A DNA stretch of 64,000 nucleotides from Caproiciproducens galactitolivorans (GCF_004768785.1 NZ_SRMQ01000004.1:123352-187351), one strand, 5' to 3'; positions 48,501 through 55,982 are shown, counted from the first letter of the stretch. Numbers and translations: made by a program. The notes: a model not told the origin generated them from the sequence alone.

Positions 48501-50042
48501 GTGAAGCGAAAAGAAAATAGAAACTTGACGGGCATATTTCGTATCGGTTTGGCCACCCTTGTTGTGATTTTACAACTTTTATTTATCTATTTTATCATCA
48601 ATATACTCAAAAACTATGCGGTATATTTTTATGCACTCATTCAAATTATAGCGGTAATAAACATCTTTATTATGGTGAGCAAAAGTAAAAACACATCTTA
48701 CATAATCGTATGGCTTATTATAATATTTATCCTTCCGGTTTTCGGTTATTTCCTATATCTCTTATGGGGTCGTTCCGATGTGTTCGGACGATGTATAAGA
48801 AATAATCGAATAAGAGCGGCTATCCAGCACGGTTCCATGTATTTATATAAGGACCCGGAAGTTTACGCCGAACTCGATCAAATCCATCCGTCAAGAAAAA
48901 GAATAGCAGGATATTTAGGCAGGAAAGGATTCCCTCTTTATAAAAATACAACGTGTGAGTATTTCTCGCTTGGCGAGTATCAATTTGAAGCAATGATAAA
49001 GGATATTGAAAACGCTGAAAGATACGTTTTCTTGGAATATTTTATTTTAGATAGTGGGGAGCTTTGGGACAGGATTTCAGAAGTATTGATTCGCAAAGCC
49101 GAACAAGGAGTGGAAATACGGCTGATGTTCGATGACTTTGGGAGTATTGTTACAGCACCAGATAATCTGATTAAGGCTCTTAACAGTCACAATATTCAGG
49201 TGTTGCGTTTTAATCCAGTTCATCGGTATATTTCATCCTTTTGCTTCAATTGCCGTAATCACCAGAAAATTACGGTCATAGACGGCTGCGTTGGGTATAC
49301 AGGGGGAACGAATCTTGCTGATGAATATGCCAACATATACCCAAAGCACGGCCATTGGAAAGACACGGCAATCCGGCTTGAAGGCGACGCGGTTTGGGGT
49401 CTGACCTCAATATTTCTTCAGATGTGGGATGCTGAAAGTGGAGGAACTACAGATTACGAAGCTTACCGGTCTGTAGTGAACTACGAGGGTCAAGGCTTCT
49501 ATCAACCATTTTCAGACGGGCCTTCAAATAATCCCGATAACCCTGCCGAGGTTATGTACCGCACGATGATATATAATGCAAAGAAATATGTTTATATATC
49601 TACCCCCTATCTTGTCATTGACAACTCCATGAAGGAAGCGTTGTGTACATCCGCACAGGGAGGTACAGATGTCAGGATTATTACTCCAAAGATATGGGAT
49701 CATTGGTATGTGCATATGGTAACGCAATCGAATTATGGAGAGCTGCTGGAATCGGGTGTTAGAATCTATGAATATACCCCGGGGTTCATCCATGCAAAGA
49801 CTATCATAAGCGATGATGATCATGCCATTTGCGGAAGCATTAACATGGATTACCGGAGCTTTTATCTCCACTTTGAAAACGGTGTGTGGATTTGCGGATC
49901 GCCTGTACTCCAAGACATAAAAAATGACCTCCAGCAAACATTTGATGTTTGTGAAGAAATAAGTCTTGATGAATGGCGTCGCCGTCCCTGGCACATAAAA
50001 TGCGTTCAATCGTTCCTTAGATTGTTTGCTGTATTCTTTTGA
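48501..50042 (+). CDS. cls: Cardiolipin synthase (phospholipase D family)
   Basis: About 513 residues, GTG start at 48501 after GAGAGGTGG. Two N-terminal membrane helices (~residues 10-30 and 36-57) precede two PLD HKD motifs: NHQKITVIDG (~residue 250) and IHAKTIISDDDHAICGS (~residue 432). That is the bacterial ClsA/B architecture. It would make cardiolipin from two phosphatidylglycerols. As an ICE-borne gene next to lspA it adds envelope functions to metal resistance. It is the last gene of this cargo patch. Confidence 0.92.
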   Translation: MKRKENRNLTGIFRIGLATLVVILQLLFIYFIINILKNYAVYFYALIQIIAVINIFIMVSKSKNTSYIIVWLIIIFILPVFGYFLYLLWGRSDVFGRCIRNNRIRAAIQHGSMYLYKDPEVYAELDQIHPSRKRIAGYLGRKGFPLYKNTTCEYFSLGEYQFEAMIKDIENAERYVFLEYFILDSGELWDRISEVLIRKAEQGVEIRLMFDDFGSIVTAPDNLIKALNSHNIQVLRFNPVHRYISSFCFNCRNHQKITVIDGCVGYTGGTNLADEYANIYPKHGHWKDTAIRLEGDAVWGLTSIFLQMWDAESGGTTDYEAYRSVVNYEGQGFYQPFSDGPSNNPDNPAEVMYRTMIYNAKKYVYISTPYLVIDNSMKEALCTSAQGGTDVRIITPKIWDHWYVHMVTQSNYGELLESGVRIYEYTPGFIHAKTIISDDDHAICGSINMDYRSFYLHFENGVWICGSPVLQDIKNDLQQTFDVCEEISLDEWRRRPWHIKCVQSFLRLFAVFF

Positions 50043-50154
50043 GATTAATTTGTTATGAAGTCAAAAGAATAGCACTCATGTTGTCCCTATCATCTTGGCA
50101 ATTTCAACGGATCTATAAGACGTAGTTCATCCCAATTTGCCGGAAATCGAGGGA

Positions 50155-50310
50155 ATGTATCTATCCACGAAAATGACGGATATAAAAGGTAATTACCGTT
50201 ATTTGACTGAATTGGAGTGCTTAAAAAAGAACAGAGAGCTGTTCTATCAGTATTGCTTTAAGGAACTGAAGCTATGTATATGGCAAAAGCAGAAGGAAGA
50301 AATAGAGTGA
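50155..50310 (+). pseudogene. Fragment of an unknown small protein gene
   Basis: A 51-codon frame reads MYLSTKMTDIKGNYRYLTEL, then ECLKKNRELFYQYCFKELKL and a charged end. The same frame is open upstream (VVHPNLPEIEG) without a start, so it is probably the C-terminal piece of a longer gene. No ribosome binding site is visible. It lies between the cardiolipin synthase gene and the riboswitch at 50383. Confidence 0.4.
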
Positions 50311-50382
50311 AGGTGTTATAAAATACCTGTTCAATGCATGAAGTTTAACGATGCATAGAGAAAGTCCAGTAAAAATAAAAAT

Positions 50383-50467
50383 AAAGCCAAGGGCAAACCC
50401 ATCAAAAGATGGGGACGCAAAGCCATAGGGTCTAAGGTGCTTTACTGCGCTATGATAGCCTGGCTGC
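50383..50467 (+). promoter_or_regulatory. Cyclic-di-GMP-I (GEMM-I) riboswitch
   Basis: The conserved blocks are in order: AGGGCAAACC, an AT-rich P2 loop, GGGGACGCAAAGCC, ATAGGGTCTAAGGTGC and TATGATAGCCTGGCT. AGCCA at the start pairs with TGGCT at the end as P1. GACGCAAAGCC with the tetraloop-receptor-like parts is the hallmark of GEMM-I. A GC-rich hairpin follows at 50481. The nearest downstream gene on this strand is the sigma-like gene at 50883, 400 bases away and beyond a terminator, so the controlled gene may have been lost. Confidence 0.88.
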
Positions 50468-50480
50468 CAAAAACCATGCG

Positions 50481-50509
50481 GAGCCTGCCCTCATTCAAAG
50501 GGCAGGCTC
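50481..50509 (+). terminator. GC-rich hairpin downstream of the c-di-GMP riboswitch
   Basis: GAGCCTGCCC pairs perfectly with GGGCAGGCTC (10 bp), 9-nt loop. It lies where an expression platform would be, 14 bases after the aptamer, but only TATAT follows, so termination would be weak. Confidence 0.6.
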
Positions 50510-50682
50510 TATATCTGTCTGTCGGTTTTTGACGGATAAACAGGATATCGGGATACCGGCTTTCGCCATGCTCCGGCGAGAGGGGTATCCTATGGGGTTT
50601 TATACTTATAAGAGGTGGCAATAGAGCAGACAGAGCTCGTACATATTACCCACCACCCAAACAATCTCATATTGTAATTTTG

Positions 50683-50724
50683 AAAAAGTCAGCATTTCGC
50701 CATGGGCGCAGTGCTGACTTTTTT
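50683..50724. terminator. Rho-independent terminator
   Basis: AAAAAGTCAGCA pairs with TGCTGACTTTTT over a 17-nt loop with its own small stem, ending TTTTTTC. It separates the cargo patch and riboswitch from the sigma-like gene. Bases 50510-50682 hold an inverted GGATACC/GGTATCC hairpin but no gene. Confidence 0.8.
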
Positions 50725-50830
50725 CTTTCGACAAAAAAATCTATACTCCGACCATATTTACCATATTCAGGGGAAATGTGGCATGTTTCTAATATAAGCA
50801 GGTCGTTTCCACGCTGCCGCTCCCCTCCGC

Positions 50831-50865
50831 TTCTGACATTTTGACTCACCATCAAAATTTCAGAA
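50831..50865 (+). promoter_or_regulatory. Leader hairpin upstream of the sigma-like gene
   Basis: TTCTGA...TCAGAA with an inner TTTTGA...TCAAAA stem, directly before CGGAGGA. The CCGCTTCTGACATT block also starts the virD4 leader at 37230. Confidence 0.5.
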
Positions 50866-50882
50866 AACGGAGGACAAGCCAT

Positions 50883-51302
50883 ATGGCAGAAAAGAAAGAG
50901 TATCAAATCAAAGTTCAGGGGCAGCTCGTCCCTGTCACCGAAGAAGTCTATTTAACATATTACCGCATGAAACGCCGTGAACTACATCTGGAGGAAAAGG
51001 ACGCAGCACATGGTGTGTTTTATTACAGTGCCTTGGATACGGAGGAAACCAATGGTGAGGATGCGATTTCAGATCTCTCTTCTCCCCGTGTGGAGGATAT
51101 TGTCACGGACAAGCTGATAGCCGAAAAACTCCACTTGTGCCTTTCCCAGCTTGCCAAAGAGGAACAGGAACTGATTTTTACTCTGTTTTTTAAGAATAAA
51201 AGCGAGCATCAACTGGCAGCGGAAACTGGTATCCCGCGCATGACAATCCACGACCGAAAGGTTAAAATTCTGCGTACTTTAAAAAAACTTATGGAAAAGT
51301 AA
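50883..51302 (+). CDS. Short sigma-70-like factor of the ICE
   Basis: 139 residues from ATG 50883. The N-terminal part reads VTEEVYLTYYRMKRRELHLEEKD; the C-terminal ~65 residues form a sigma region 4-like HTH: KLHLCLSQLAKEEQELIFTLFFKNKSEHQLAAETGIPRMTIHDRKVKILRTLKKL. Region 2 is not evident. Such proteins in Tn916/CTn-type elements (Orf7-like) control transfer or excision genes. It is located upstream of the toxin, xis and int block and has the hairpin leader shared with virD4. A terminator follows at 51320. Confidence 0.83.
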   Translation: MAEKKEYQIKVQGQLVPVTEEVYLTYYRMKRRELHLEEKDAAHGVFYYSALDTEETNGEDAISDLSSPRVEDIVTDKLIAEKLHLCLSQLAKEEQELIFTLFFKNKSEHQLAAETGIPRMTIHDRKVKILRTLKKLMEK

Positions 51303-51319
51303 AAATTTTTCCGTCCAAC

Positions 51320-51357
51320 CCCCTCACGAAACCGGATTAGTAGTGAGGGGGTTTTTC
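51320..51357 (+). terminator. Rho-independent terminator after the sigma-like gene
   Basis: CCCCCTCAC pairs with GTGAGGGGG (9 bp), 15-nt loop, then TTTTT. Confidence 0.85.
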
Positions 51358-51850
51358 TCATTCCCTCCATGGTTCCTTGAAAACTTAATATCCGATGACC
51401 TGAACACGTTAGCTGACGGACCCCGAAAGGGTAAAGCGACCTCGGAGGATGCGCCAAGACCACCTGTAGGCAGGCAGCAAGAAAAGTGAAATCACTCATT
51501 TTTCTGTTCGCTCGTTTCTTCCTGCTCCTATCAAAGACGGCCAAATAAGGTGCAAAGCGGTACCCATCCGACCGGAAAACAGGCTGTGGCGGCCTGTCTC
51601 GCAATGATCCCGTCAGCCTATAATGATACTTTTGCTCCGTCATAGCCCCCCGCGACCGGGGGATCACGCAATGAGAGCAACCGGCAGAGATCCTGGCGGG
51701 GGTGAAATTCCCATGATGCGGCGAAGCCAGCCGCAGTTCAGGCCATCGCCTTTGTTGTGCAAGACTCATACGCTTTGCACAGTGCGCTTGGGGAGTAGTG
51801 TCGAATTAAGCGCCTTGATTATAAAAAAAGACTTAATGTCAGAAGCGATG
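51358..51850. other. Gene-free structured region between sigma-like gene and mazF
   Basis: About 490 bases with no credible frame. Short stems are visible: ACCCCGAAAGGGT near 51420, AGGCTGTGGCGGCCTGT near 51580 (imperfect), CCCCGCGACCGGGG near 51647, and paired GCTTTGCACAGTGCGCTT words near 51771. GC-rich segments alternate with AT-rich ones. It could hold a noncoding RNA, an integrase/excisionase control region or a second transfer-related site. Confidence 0.45.
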
Positions 51851-51883
51851 GGGATCGCTCTGCTTATACAGCAGGGCGATCCC
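51851..51883 (+). promoter_or_regulatory. 13-bp leader hairpin upstream of mazF
   Basis: GGGATCGCTCTGC pairs with GCAGGGCGATCCC (one G-U) around TTATACA. No T-run follows. It lies about 55 bases before the TTG start of mazF, where it could act as an attenuator or mRNA stabiliser. Confidence 0.55.
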
Positions 51884-51938
51884 TATATTTGTGCCATTAA
51901 GAAAAAACAGAGAATCTCGAATCAAGGAGGTGTAAAGT

Positions 51939-52307
51939 TTGAACACGATGAAGCAAGGCATCAGCCGCGGCGATATTTACTACGCCGATTTAAACCCCGT
52001 TATGGGCTGTGAACAAGGGGGCATCCGTCCTGTACTTATCCTGCAAAATGACATAGGCAACCACTACAGCCCCACCACCATCGTCTGCGCCATCACCGGC
52101 AAGCCGAAAAAGCCCTTACCCACCCATACGGCTATTGCCGGGGCGGGCAGATTGTCCAGAGAGTCCTTTGCACTTCTGGAGCAGATACGCACCATTGACC
52201 GGACTCGACTTCGGGGCTGGATCGGCAAACTGGATGAACAGGAGATGGAAGAAATCAACCAGGCACTTTCTATCAGCATCGGACTTAGTCCGGCGCTTTT
52301 TTTATGA
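51939..52307 (+). CDS. mazF: PemK/MazF-family toxin
   Basis: 122 residues, TTG start at 51939 (AAGGAGG eight bases upstream; ATG 51948 is too far). The MazF fold is clear: RGDIYYADLNPVMGCEQGGIRPVLILQND, then TTIVCAITGKPKKPLPTH and LLEQIRTIDRTRL. MazF toxins are endoribonucleases. No antitoxin with a MazE fold is seen immediately upstream; the gene lies directly before xis and int. It may stabilise the ICE with an unknown antitoxin, or act in regulation. Confidence 0.9.
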   Translation: MNTMKQGISRGDIYYADLNPVMGCEQGGIRPVLILQNDIGNHYSPTTIVCAITGKPKKPLPTHTAIAGAGRLSRESFALLEQIRTIDRTRLRGWIGKLDEQEMEEINQALSISIGLSPALFL

Positions 52308-52321
52308 AGGGGGGAATTTTT

Positions 52322-52540
52322 ATGAGCAACAAAACAATCATGTTTGAAAAATACCCCGATGTAGTCGAGGTAAATCAATTACGAGAAATGCTCGGAGGCA
52401 TCAGCCGGAAACTGGCTTATAAATTGCTTTCGGAAAAAGAGATACATAGTGTTCGCATTGGACGGACCTATAAGATTCCCAAAGCATGCGTTATTGAATA
52501 TTTACTGAGTGAAGAAATGTGCCATATCAAGATTGGTTGA
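52322..52540 (+). CDS. xis: Excisionase (Xis), HTH-17/MerR-like
   Basis: 72 residues from ATG 52322 (GGGGGGAA ahead). The fold is that of small excisionases: VVEVNQLREMLGGISRKLAYKLLSEKEIHSVRIGRTYKIPKACVIEYLL, a winged HTH that binds near att sites and directs excision by the integrase. It lies 14 bases after mazF and 150 bases before int. The gap 52541-52688 has no other gene. Confidence 0.87.
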   Translation: MSNKTIMFEKYPDVVEVNQLREMLGGISRKLAYKLLSEKEIHSVRIGRTYKIPKACVIEYLLSEEMCHIKIG

Positions 52541-52688
52541 TATGGTTTTTTGCTTATTATTGGCCCAAGACCGTAGAAAAATCCGTTGGGTTGCTTCCGC
52601 GTAAAACAGTAGCTATCCCATGCCTTCTGTGGTATTGTGATGTTGTCAATGGTAGGCAAATACGCTGTTATTTCAAAGGAGGATAACC

Positions 52689-53900
52689 ATGATAACAGGC
52701 TGCCTACAAGAAAAAAACAATACTTTTTATGCTGTCCTTTATATCAAAGTAGACGGAAAAAGAAAAACCAAATGGATTCCCACCGGACTGCCGGTAGCGG
52801 GAACCAGCGACAGAAAAGCTAAAAAAGCCTTTGACCAAATTCGGTTGGAATACGAACAGGAGCAGGAAGAAAAGGAGCGTCGGGAGGCCGAGGAACGGGC
52901 CAGAGAGCTGATCGAGGGCAAACGTAATCCCCATGCGGAGGTGCTGTTTACCGACTACCTTCAAAAATGGCTGATACAAGCAAAGCCCACGATAGCCAAA
53001 ACAACATTCAAAGGCTATCAAACCATGCTGGATGGGCGAATCAGCCGGTACTTTACTGAACTGGACATCACCTTGGCGGAGGTTACTCCACAGCATATTC
53101 AGGACTTTCATCAATCAATTTTTGATGAGGGTCACACACCGAATACGGTCATCCATTATCACGCAGTCCTCCGCAGAGCATTGCAGAATGCGGTGAAAAA
53201 GGAGATCATCGGCAGTAACCCCGCTGACAGGGTAGACAGGCCAAAGAAGAATGTATACCATGCTCAGTTTTATTCCGCAGAGGAAATGATGGCGCTGTTT
53301 GATGCGATATCAGATGATCCCTTGGAGATTTGTGTGAAGCTGGCAGCTTACTATGGCTTACGCCGAAGTGAAGTCCTGGGATTAAAGTGGGATGCGATCA
53401 ACCTCGAACAAAAAACCATCTCCATCAAGCACAAGGTGATTGAGGACACGGTAGATGGCAAATCCATAGCGGTCGGGGAAGATGTACTGAAAACCAAGTC
53501 CAGCTTCCGCACCCTTCCGTTACTGCCATCGGTGGAAAAGCTACTGCTTGCAGAAAAGGAAAAGCAAGAAATGTATCGAAAGCTGTTCAAGCGCTCTTAC
53601 TGCCGGGATTACCTCGACTACATCTGCCTCGACCAAACAGGGAAGCTCATGCGCCCTAATTATGTGACGGATCACTTTAGCTGGGTGCTTGAAAAAGCCG
53701 ACCTCAAAAAAATCCGGTTTCACGATTTAAGACATTCCTGCGCCAGCCTACTGCTTGCAAATGGGATATCAATGAAGCAAATCCAGATATGGCTGGGGCA
53801 CAGCACATTTTCGACCACAGCGGACATTTACTCTCATCTGGACTTCCACGCACAGATCGAATCTGGCTTGGTTATGGATGGGATGTTTGAAAGAAACTAA
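52689..53900 (+). CDS. int: Tyrosine site-specific integrase
   Basis: 403 residues. Order: an AP2-like arm-binding N-terminus (TFYAVLYIKVDGKRKTKWIPTGLP), a SAM-like core-binding domain (~residues 80-170), and a catalytic domain with Arg in YYGLRRSEVLGLKW (~residue 223), Lys region, HDLRHS (~residue 344) and GHSTFSTTADIYSH with the nucleophilic Tyr (~residue 379). Relative of Tn916/phage integrases. AAGGAGG precedes ATG 52689. It ends 200 bases from the tRNA-Ser gene that is its likely target. Confidence 0.94.
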   Translation: MITGCLQEKNNTFYAVLYIKVDGKRKTKWIPTGLPVAGTSDRKAKKAFDQIRLEYEQEQEEKERREAEERARELIEGKRNPHAEVLFTDYLQKWLIQAKPTIAKTTFKGYQTMLDGRISRYFTELDITLAEVTPQHIQDFHQSIFDEGHTPNTVIHYHAVLRRALQNAVKKEIIGSNPADRVDRPKKNVYHAQFYSAEEMMALFDAISDDPLEICVKLAAYYGLRRSEVLGLKWDAINLEQKTISIKHKVIEDTVDGKSIAVGEDVLKTKSSFRTLPLLPSVEKLLLAEKEKQEMYRKLFKRSYCRDYLDYICLDQTGKLMRPNYVTDHFSWVLEKADLKKIRFHDLRHSCASLLLANGISMKQIQIWLGHSTFSTTADIYSHLDFHAQIESGLVMDGMFERN

Positions 53901-54061
53901 GTGGCAGAACCTACTGGACTTGCAGCGGTCAACTGATTTTCTACGGACTGCTTTATGGGAATACGGAAAAGCCTTATAGAGTGAGGACTCAGGCATATCC
54001 GTTTTCTACACAAACAAAAAAACGCCCTCAAAAGAGAGCGTAGAAAAGGTAAAAAAATGGA

Positions 54062-54095
54062 GGGCCTGTTGCGGACATTGACCGCAAACAGGCCC
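54062..54095 (-). terminator. Terminator downstream of tRNA-Ser
   Basis: GGGCCTGTT and AACAGGCCC plus inner TGCGG/CCGCA form a strong stem; on the minus strand it is followed by TCCATTTTTTTACC. It ends the tRNA transcript. Confidence 0.8.
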
Positions 54096-54096
54096 C

Positions 54097-54185
54097 TGGC
54101 GGAGGCGGTGAGATTCGAACTCACGTGCCCGTGAGGACAACCTGATTTCGAGTCAGGCTCGTTATGACCACTTCGATACGCCTCC
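54097..54185 (-). tRNA. tRNA-Ser (anticodon CGA)
   Basis: On the minus strand the gene begins GGAGGCG and ends CGCCTCC-G followed by encoded CCA. The anticodon arm CCTGA-CTCGAAA-TCAGG gives anticodon CGA (reads UCG). A long variable arm (TTGTCCTCACGGGCACG) is typical of class II serine tRNA, and the T arm has GTTCGAATC. All stems pair. It is the probable ICE attachment gene; its 5' 42 bases are repeated twice to the right. Confidence 0.93.
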
Positions 54186-54376
54186 ATATTTATTTTAATA
54201 CACCAAGCCCCGCGTAGAAGTCAAGGCAAAGTGTAGAAAAACCGTAGAAATCGCTAAAACACTAAATTTTCAAAATCCCGCAAACCCACGGAAACTCAAG
54301 GGTTTCCGGCATTATCAAGGCAACTGACCGAGTGGATTTCGAGTCAGGCTCGTTATGACCACTTCGATACGCCTCC
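54186..54376 (+). repeat. Tandem att-like unit A (191 bp) ending in a 5'-half tRNA-Ser copy
   Basis: This unit starts right after the tRNA 5' end and finishes with GATTTCGAGTCAGGCTCG and the rest of a 42-base copy of the tRNA 5' half. Inside are two CGTAGAAA/TGTAGAAA words, possible integrase arm sites, also seen near int (53945 region, inverted; 54039). On the minus strand it carries TTGACT-N18-TATTAA, a plausible promoter for the tRNA. Confidence 0.8.
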
Positions 54377-54568
54377 ATATTCTATTTTAATACACCGAGC
54401 CTTTCGAAAAAGTCAAGGCAAAGTGTAGAAAAACCGTAGAAATCGGTAAAAAGCTAAATTTTCAAAATCCCGCAAACCCGCGAAAACTCAAGGGTTTCCC
54501 GCATTTTCAAAACAACTGACCGAGTGGATTTCGAGTCAGGCCCGTTATGACCACTTCGATACGCTTCC
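54377..54568 (+). repeat. Tandem att-like unit B (192 bp)
   Basis: Unit B is the same as unit A with scattered changes (by eye ~85-90% identity), including the paired GTAGAAA words, the AACTCAAGGGTTTCC/GGC hairpin and a 42-base tRNA 5'-half copy with two differences (CCCG, CTTCC). It borders unique chromosomal sequence on the right. Confidence 0.8.
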
Positions 54569-54603
54569 TTATGAACTTGACCTGCGAAAAACGCTACCTA
54601 TAC

Positions 54604-54632
54604 ATTTTACGGATTTGTCTGCTAAATGTCAA
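54604..54632 (-). promoter_or_regulatory. Probable original tRNA-Ser promoter
   Basis: On the minus strand: TTGACA (54632-54627), 17-nt spacer, TAAAAT (54609-54604), reading toward the outermost 5'-half copy at 54527-54568. It would have driven the native tRNA gene before the insertions separated it from the intact copy. Confidence 0.6.
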
Positions 54633-54749
54633 GTGTTTTTCGGTTTTCCAAAATCTATAAAAATATTCCTCGATTTCCGTAGATATTGTGCCATGCGGAG
54701 CAAGGGGGACATATTATGCAGTAAAACAAACTTATGAATAGGTGATTAT

Positions 54750-55196
54750 ATGCCCTTAACAACCAGAGAACTTTTTGCAAAGCTCCTGAAATGCGAGGCC
54801 GAAGGGGAAGGGGACAACGGCATGCGCGCGGTGGCTTCTATTGTTATGAACCGGGCAAATGTGGATTACGGGGAGTTTGCCCGCATCAGCCAGGGCGGAA
54901 ATGTACGCAATATCATTGAACAGCCCAATCAGTTTACATGCATGAAAGAAACCATAGGCGGTGCTTACAATGCGCAGAACGTGTGGAATATGGACCCGGA
55001 TGAAATTGAATACGAAATAGCGGATTGGGCCCTTGCCGGCAATACGGCTTCCTCGGTCGGCCCGTGCCTTTTTTACTTTAATCCGTACAGCCCGCAATGT
55101 CCCCCGTATTTTCCCAAAAACCGTGCGGGCGTCATTTATAACCGGATCAATCAGCATTGTTTTTACAGCCCAACCGAAGTTTATGCGAACACTTGA
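54750..55196 (+). CDS. SleB/CwlJ-type cell-wall hydrolase
   Basis: 148 residues, no signal peptide. The hydrolase-2 domain is visible: ELFAKLLKCEAEGEGDNGMRAVASIVMNRA carries the catalytic Glu, followed by QFTCM and PCLFYFNP. This is the CwlJ-like form without export signal, used in spore cortex lysis during germination. The next gene encodes a GerQ-like protein, and CwlJ with GerQ act together in Bacillus, which supports the reading. First chromosomal gene beyond the att repeats. Confidence 0.85.
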   Translation: MPLTTRELFAKLLKCEAEGEGDNGMRAVASIVMNRANVDYGEFARISQGGNVRNIIEQPNQFTCMKETIGGAYNAQNVWNMDPDEIEYEIADWALAGNTASSVGPCLFYFNPYSPQCPPYFPKNRAGVIYNRINQHCFYSPTEVYANT

Positions 55197-55211
55197 CAAA
55201 AGGAGGATATT

Positions 55212-55913
55212 ATGGACAACAACCGTTCCAATGAAGAATATTCAAAAACGCCCTGCGCCGGATGCCAGGGTGCCGGCATGCCGACAGGGCTTTCCATACA
55301 GAGCACGATGCCTACGTTAGAGGATGTTGCAAGCTATAACTATATGAATCCGCTGCAGAAGCAGCAATTCAGCCAGCAACTAAAGGAAATGGGGAGCAGC
55401 CATCCTTCGATTCCGGGCACAAGTCGCAACAGCGGGGTACAGCCCCCTTTGCTGGCTGCCGGGATCGGCGGCGCCGCAATGGGCATCACGGCGGAGCCTG
55501 CGGCTCCAGGTCAGTTTCCGGGAATGATGACCCAATCGGTTCCTGGTAGCGGAACCGTCCCGACGGGCAGTACACAAACGGGCCAGATGCAAAGAATGCC
55601 CGCGTCACCGGCCGCTCAGGCGGCTCTGCTTCCGGCGGCCACCGGCAGCGTAATGAGCCCCGGTTTGAACCAGGCCCCGCCCCAGTCGGTTACGATCAAC
55701 GCCGATAGCCTGCAATATTTAAATGGTTTTCTGCGCACGCAGATCGGTAGACCCGTTCTCGTGGAATTCCTGATCGGTACAAATACGCTGGTCGACCGGT
55801 CGGGCACGCTGCTTGGCGTTGGCGTAAACTATATCCTGTTGCAGGAAGCGGAAACCGACGACCTTCTGGCATGCGACTTTTATAATATAAAATTCATTAA
55901 ATTTTACTATTAA
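55212..55913 (+). CDS. GerQ-like spore coat protein with low-complexity N-terminus
   Basis: 233 residues, AAAAGGAGG before ATG. Residues 1-155 are low complexity, rich in Pro, Gly, Ala, Gln, Met and Thr. The C-terminal ~75 residues (TINADSLQYLNGFLRTQIGRPVLVEFLIG, then LLGVGVNYILLQE and NIKFIKFYY) resemble the GerQ fold. GerQ is needed for CwlJ localisation and is cross-linked in the coat. The pairing with a CwlJ-like gene just upstream is the main support. Assigned by C-terminal pattern, not certain. Confidence 0.72.
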   Translation: MDNNRSNEEYSKTPCAGCQGAGMPTGLSIQSTMPTLEDVASYNYMNPLQKQQFSQQLKEMGSSHPSIPGTSRNSGVQPPLLAAGIGGAAMGITAEPAAPGQFPGMMTQSVPGSGTVPTGSTQTGQMQRMPASPAAQAALLPAATGSVMSPGLNQAPPQSVTINADSLQYLNGFLRTQIGRPVLVEFLIGTNTLVDRSGTLLGVGVNYILLQEAETDDLLACDFYNIKFIKFYY

Positions 55914-55921
55914 ATTATTGT

Positions 55922-55965
55922 CTCCCTTGCCGGGCAATGCCAAAGGGCAAGGCCAGACAAGGGAG
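55922..55965. terminator. Hairpin between convergent genes
   Basis: CTCCCTTG pairs with CAAGGGAG, with an inner stem of GGGCAATGCC type. It separates the coat gene from the convergent lipoprotein gene. Confidence 0.6.
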
Positions 55966-55982
55966 TAAAAACCGGCGATTGC

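Noticed and set aside
51623..52012. 129-codon frame upstream of mazF as a possible antitoxin
   Set aside because: No ribosome binding site, overlaps mazF in another frame, crosses strong hairpins, and has no MazE-like N-terminus.
54231..54568. Tandem repeats near the tRNA as a CRISPR array
   Set aside because: Only two long (~192-bp) units that contain tRNA halves and promoters; repeat and spacer lengths do not fit CRISPR and no cas genes are present.
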